Assembly: GCA_009869945.1 (NCBI GenBank)
Contig: WIXG01000002.1
Span: forward strand, 496,001-560,000
Source of the DNA: Mesaphorura yosii
Taxonomy: Eukaryota > Arthropoda > Collembola > Poduromorpha > Tullbergiidae
DNA length: 64,000 bases
Direction: 5' to 3'
The position numbers and the translations under genes were made by a program. Each line of letters begins with the position of its first letter. The stretch's first letter is position 1. Of this stretch, positions 61,712 to 64,000 are shown one piece after another. A model generated the notes under the pieces. That model had not been told where the DNA came from. It ran no database searches and worked only from the letters and a program-made list of their open reading frames with translations.

Positions 61712-62479
61712 CCATATTCAATAGTTGCTGATATTCGTCCATTGGGGAATTGGGGGTCCAATGAATTATGGTCAGCAGAACTCACGTCCGCGGCCATAGG
61801 CACTACCAGCATCTGTATCAGTAAGCTATCTGTCACCTCCGTGACGAGCATCTCCTTGGAAAGTCACGCCACTGTGGCTACTAAACCAGACTTCGAGATG
61901 ATTGAGATAGTTATCATTATTTTGGTTCTGCTTCTGGTAAGCTGCTTCGCATATATTTCACCACCGAACTCTAATATGGTAAATGCTAATGTGCCTTAAT
62001 TAAAATGTTAGTTAGCAGTTGTGGCCTTCCTCCTCTATCGACGGTGGATCAAATCCCGGCCTGATCGTGCAATCGCTATGCGTAACAGCTTAGTTAATAG
62101 AAACTACTTCTTCCAAAAACCTTCTGGTCAAACAGCGAGCGATCCATACCGTTACAACAATGCATCTAACCAGATTTACACCTCTACCACAGTACCATTT
62201 CACGAAGACTACGACGAGGACAGTTATGACCGCCGCAGAATTCTGGATGAAGAGGCCAGAAAGAAGCACCAAGATACTCACAACAGTTGGGCAGTCTCTC
62301 AAGGAGAATCCGGCGGTGGAAGCTTTAGCAGTAGTACAGAAACTCACAATCTGCTCTCCACGGCGCAAGACGAAGACACGACGGTCGCTTTCGCAGATCT
62401 TTCTGGAAGATCGTCGACCGAACCGACTGAGCAGGTGTCAACAACTGGCAACACGACTGGACCGAGTACCTTCGCTTAA
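61712..62479 (+). CDS. unknown single-pass membrane protein, 5' end uncertain
   Basis: Not recognised. Two exon parts: an open stretch 61712-61936 and 62012-62479, joined across a 75-bp GTAAGC...TTAG intron that interrupts the transmembrane helix. The first in-frame ATG is at 61898, giving a minimal 168-residue protein (MIEIVIIILVLLLLAVVAFL then LYRRW): a very short N-terminus, one helix, a basic stop-transfer and a polar tail. The open frame upstream of that ATG (Ser/Thr-rich, LTSAAIGTTSICISKLSVTS) suggests a longer extracellular part with a missing first exon. The tail has FHEDYDEDSYDRRRILDEEA and a Ser/Thr-rich end, like adhesion- or signalling-receptor tails. Confidence 0.6.
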
Positions 62480-63596
62480 GTGCAGCTGCCACGAACGAGT
62501 TAAATTTCTACGTTAATTGCAATCATTTGTTGTAAACACGTCTTTCTGTCTTTGATCCGGTGTGTATCTCAATTCACAAATTTACTTCATTTGTCCAAAG
62601 CTCTTAGCTTAAGCTTTCAGGTCACAATTACGGGTGTTCACTCACAATGCGATCCTTTAGAGATTCTTTTATATGCTATTTATTGAGTTTAGCGTATTAA
62701 GGTTCATGGTAGAAATGAGAATTGAAATCAGGGTTACCTTAATTATACACGTTTTTAATATTTATTCCATAGCTTAGAGAGGTTCAACGCGTAATGTGAT
62801 TCAGATTCACGTAATGCTATGCTACCCACTACTATCATATTAATGAAGTCCATCCAGTTCTAATCCGACTCTATATGGGACCTTATCGAATTTCTGCACA
62901 ATTCAAGAACCATATCTCTATCTTGATCTTTCAATTTTTGAATTTGGTTTAGTCATTAATCTCATTTATTCATCGAGTCAGCGAGTGGAAAGATTAGAAC
63001 TATCATAAGGTTGTCGATCTTATTTAGTTAGAATCTTTGAAACATGACCATGTATATTTTACAAGGCAAGTTTGATCTGATTTTATAACACAGGATCTAA
63101 TTTATTAACCTGTTTCTGTTAAGATTACTATTGATCTTGTTAATTTGCTGTCTAATCACCAAATTCTGGAATGCAATGCTATCTACTAAAAACTATTCAT
63201 ACTTATGAGGAAGCCTGGCATCGTGGCCACCTACTTTTCGATATTTTTTAATTAATTCGGAATGAATTCTTAACTAATGAAATCTGAGGTTGTGAATCTT
63301 GTGACAAATGTGCTTATCTCATGCAACAACGATAATAAAACGTAGTATTCTGTTATTTACAGGTAAAGCGATTTTATAAACAGCATTACACTCTCTGTTG
63401 AGAGATTCTGTTGTCGTTTACTTTCCTTGTGGTTTTGGGTGACATGCAAAATTCAAACCCGAATAGAGTCGAGTCATTGCCCACTTCTGCTACATCGCTG
63501 ATTCTGCTTTAATTCACAGATTGCAAATAATATTCGTGATAAGTTACTATTGATTAATTAGTAGCATATTTCAGTTTGTCCACCTTCATCTCCAAA
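62480..63596. other. intergenic, membrane protein to PSMB4
   Basis: AT-rich 3' UTR-like sequence, then the PSMB4 upstream region. AATAAA occurs near 63335. No gene is seen. Confidence 0.5.
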
Positions 63597-63985
63597 ATGG
63601 AATACAATACGCTGTCATCTGCCACCAAGGCCCAGCATGAAAAGCTCTGTTTGAAGACTTCGTTAGAGGGACCGGCTAAGCATTCACAGTAAGTTAAATT
63701 TGAACTTGGTTAATTAAATAATAGCAAACTTCAGTATCGGAACTAACAGTTCTCTTGCGATTATGTCACGGTCATTAGAAGTCCGATAACAACTGGTACT
63801 TCTGTGATTGGAGTGGCATACAAAGACGGTATCGTCCTGGCGGCTGATATTCTCGGCTCTTACGGATCACTGGCAAGATTTCGCAATTGCCCAAGACTCT
63901 TACAAGTCAACTCGACCACAATGCTTGGGTGCACAGGCGATTACGCAGACTATCAGTACTTGAAGGCACTCATTGAACAGAAGGC
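63597..63985 (+). CDS. PSMB4: proteasome subunit beta type-4, 5' part
   Basis: Beta7 subunit of the 20S proteasome core, a structural non-catalytic beta subunit. Exons 63597-63688 and 63779-63985 are inside the window; a GC|GTAAGA donor then leads out of it. About 99 residues are visible. A short N-terminal propeptide region is followed by SPITTGTSVIGVAYKDGIVL, AADILGSYGSLARFRNCPRL and TMLGCTGDYADYQYLKALIE, all diagnostic of PSMB4. The catalytic Thr of active beta subunits is not expected here. The gene continues to the right and cannot be judged for completeness. Confidence 0.94.
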
Positions 63986-64000
63986 GTAAGAAATAACCTA

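Noticed and set aside
1-64000. Bacterial-type systems, CRISPR arrays, operons and mobile-element proteins
   Set aside because: Intron-rich metazoan genes throughout; no regularly spaced repeats, transposase, reverse transcriptase or terminal repeats recognised by eye.

Overview
The window is animal nuclear DNA, most likely from an arthropod. Genes are split by many short (about 60-90 bp) GT-AG introns, and the products are metazoan. The Parkin C-terminus (WVCQTRWTRDCMGNHWFG) and the long Parkin N-terminus ahead of the Ubl look arthropod-like. I cannot name the species. I recognise no virus-derived element, transposon, tRNA or rRNA gene.

Layout. 0-5.3 kb: a C2H2 zinc-finger gene (minus strand) running off the left edge. 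5.3-14.0 kb: a gene-poor stretch with a broken copy of a small CTD phosphatase gene, a perfect inverted repeat and small tandem repeats. 14.0-23.7 kb: a giant NCOA6-type nuclear receptor coactivator (minus, about 3,096 aa). 25.3-31.1 kb: COX6C (minus), EIPR1 (plus), eIF1A (minus) and LTV1 (plus). 31.4-33.7 kb: TRAPPC12 (minus). 34.5-35.8 kb: a secreted protein of four cysteine-rich CS-alpha-beta (defensin-fold) domains with a predicted GPI tail (plus). 37.0-42.4 kb: DAP1 (plus), a short CCDC103/DNAAF19 (minus) and CASC3/Barentsz (plus). 44.1-47.2 kb: ATP synthase epsilon and Parkin (plus). 47.7-53.4 kb: an UNC-93-like transporter and mevalonate diphosphate decarboxylase (minus). 55.1-57.2 kb: a TPX2-like protein (plus). 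57.6-57.9 kb: UQCR10 (minus). 58.6-60.7 kb: a septin (plus). 61.7-62.5 kb: an unknown single-pass membrane protein (plus). 63.6 kb to the edge: proteasome subunit PSMB4 (plus, partial).

Most genes are unrelated housekeeping genes packed head-to-head or tail-to-tail. Themes recur: three small OXPHOS subunits plus the mitophagy ligase Parkin; two trafficking factors (EIPR1, TRAPPC12); and two translation/ribosome genes sharing one divergent promoter (eIF1A, LTV1). Where I traced a complete gene, the summed exon lengths are a multiple of three, which supports the models; exceptions and doubts are stated in the entries.

The most novel object is the four-domain CS-alpha-beta protein at 34.5-35.8 kb. 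Each domain sits on its own phase-1 exon, a pattern typical of tandem exon duplication, and it ends in a GPI-type tail.
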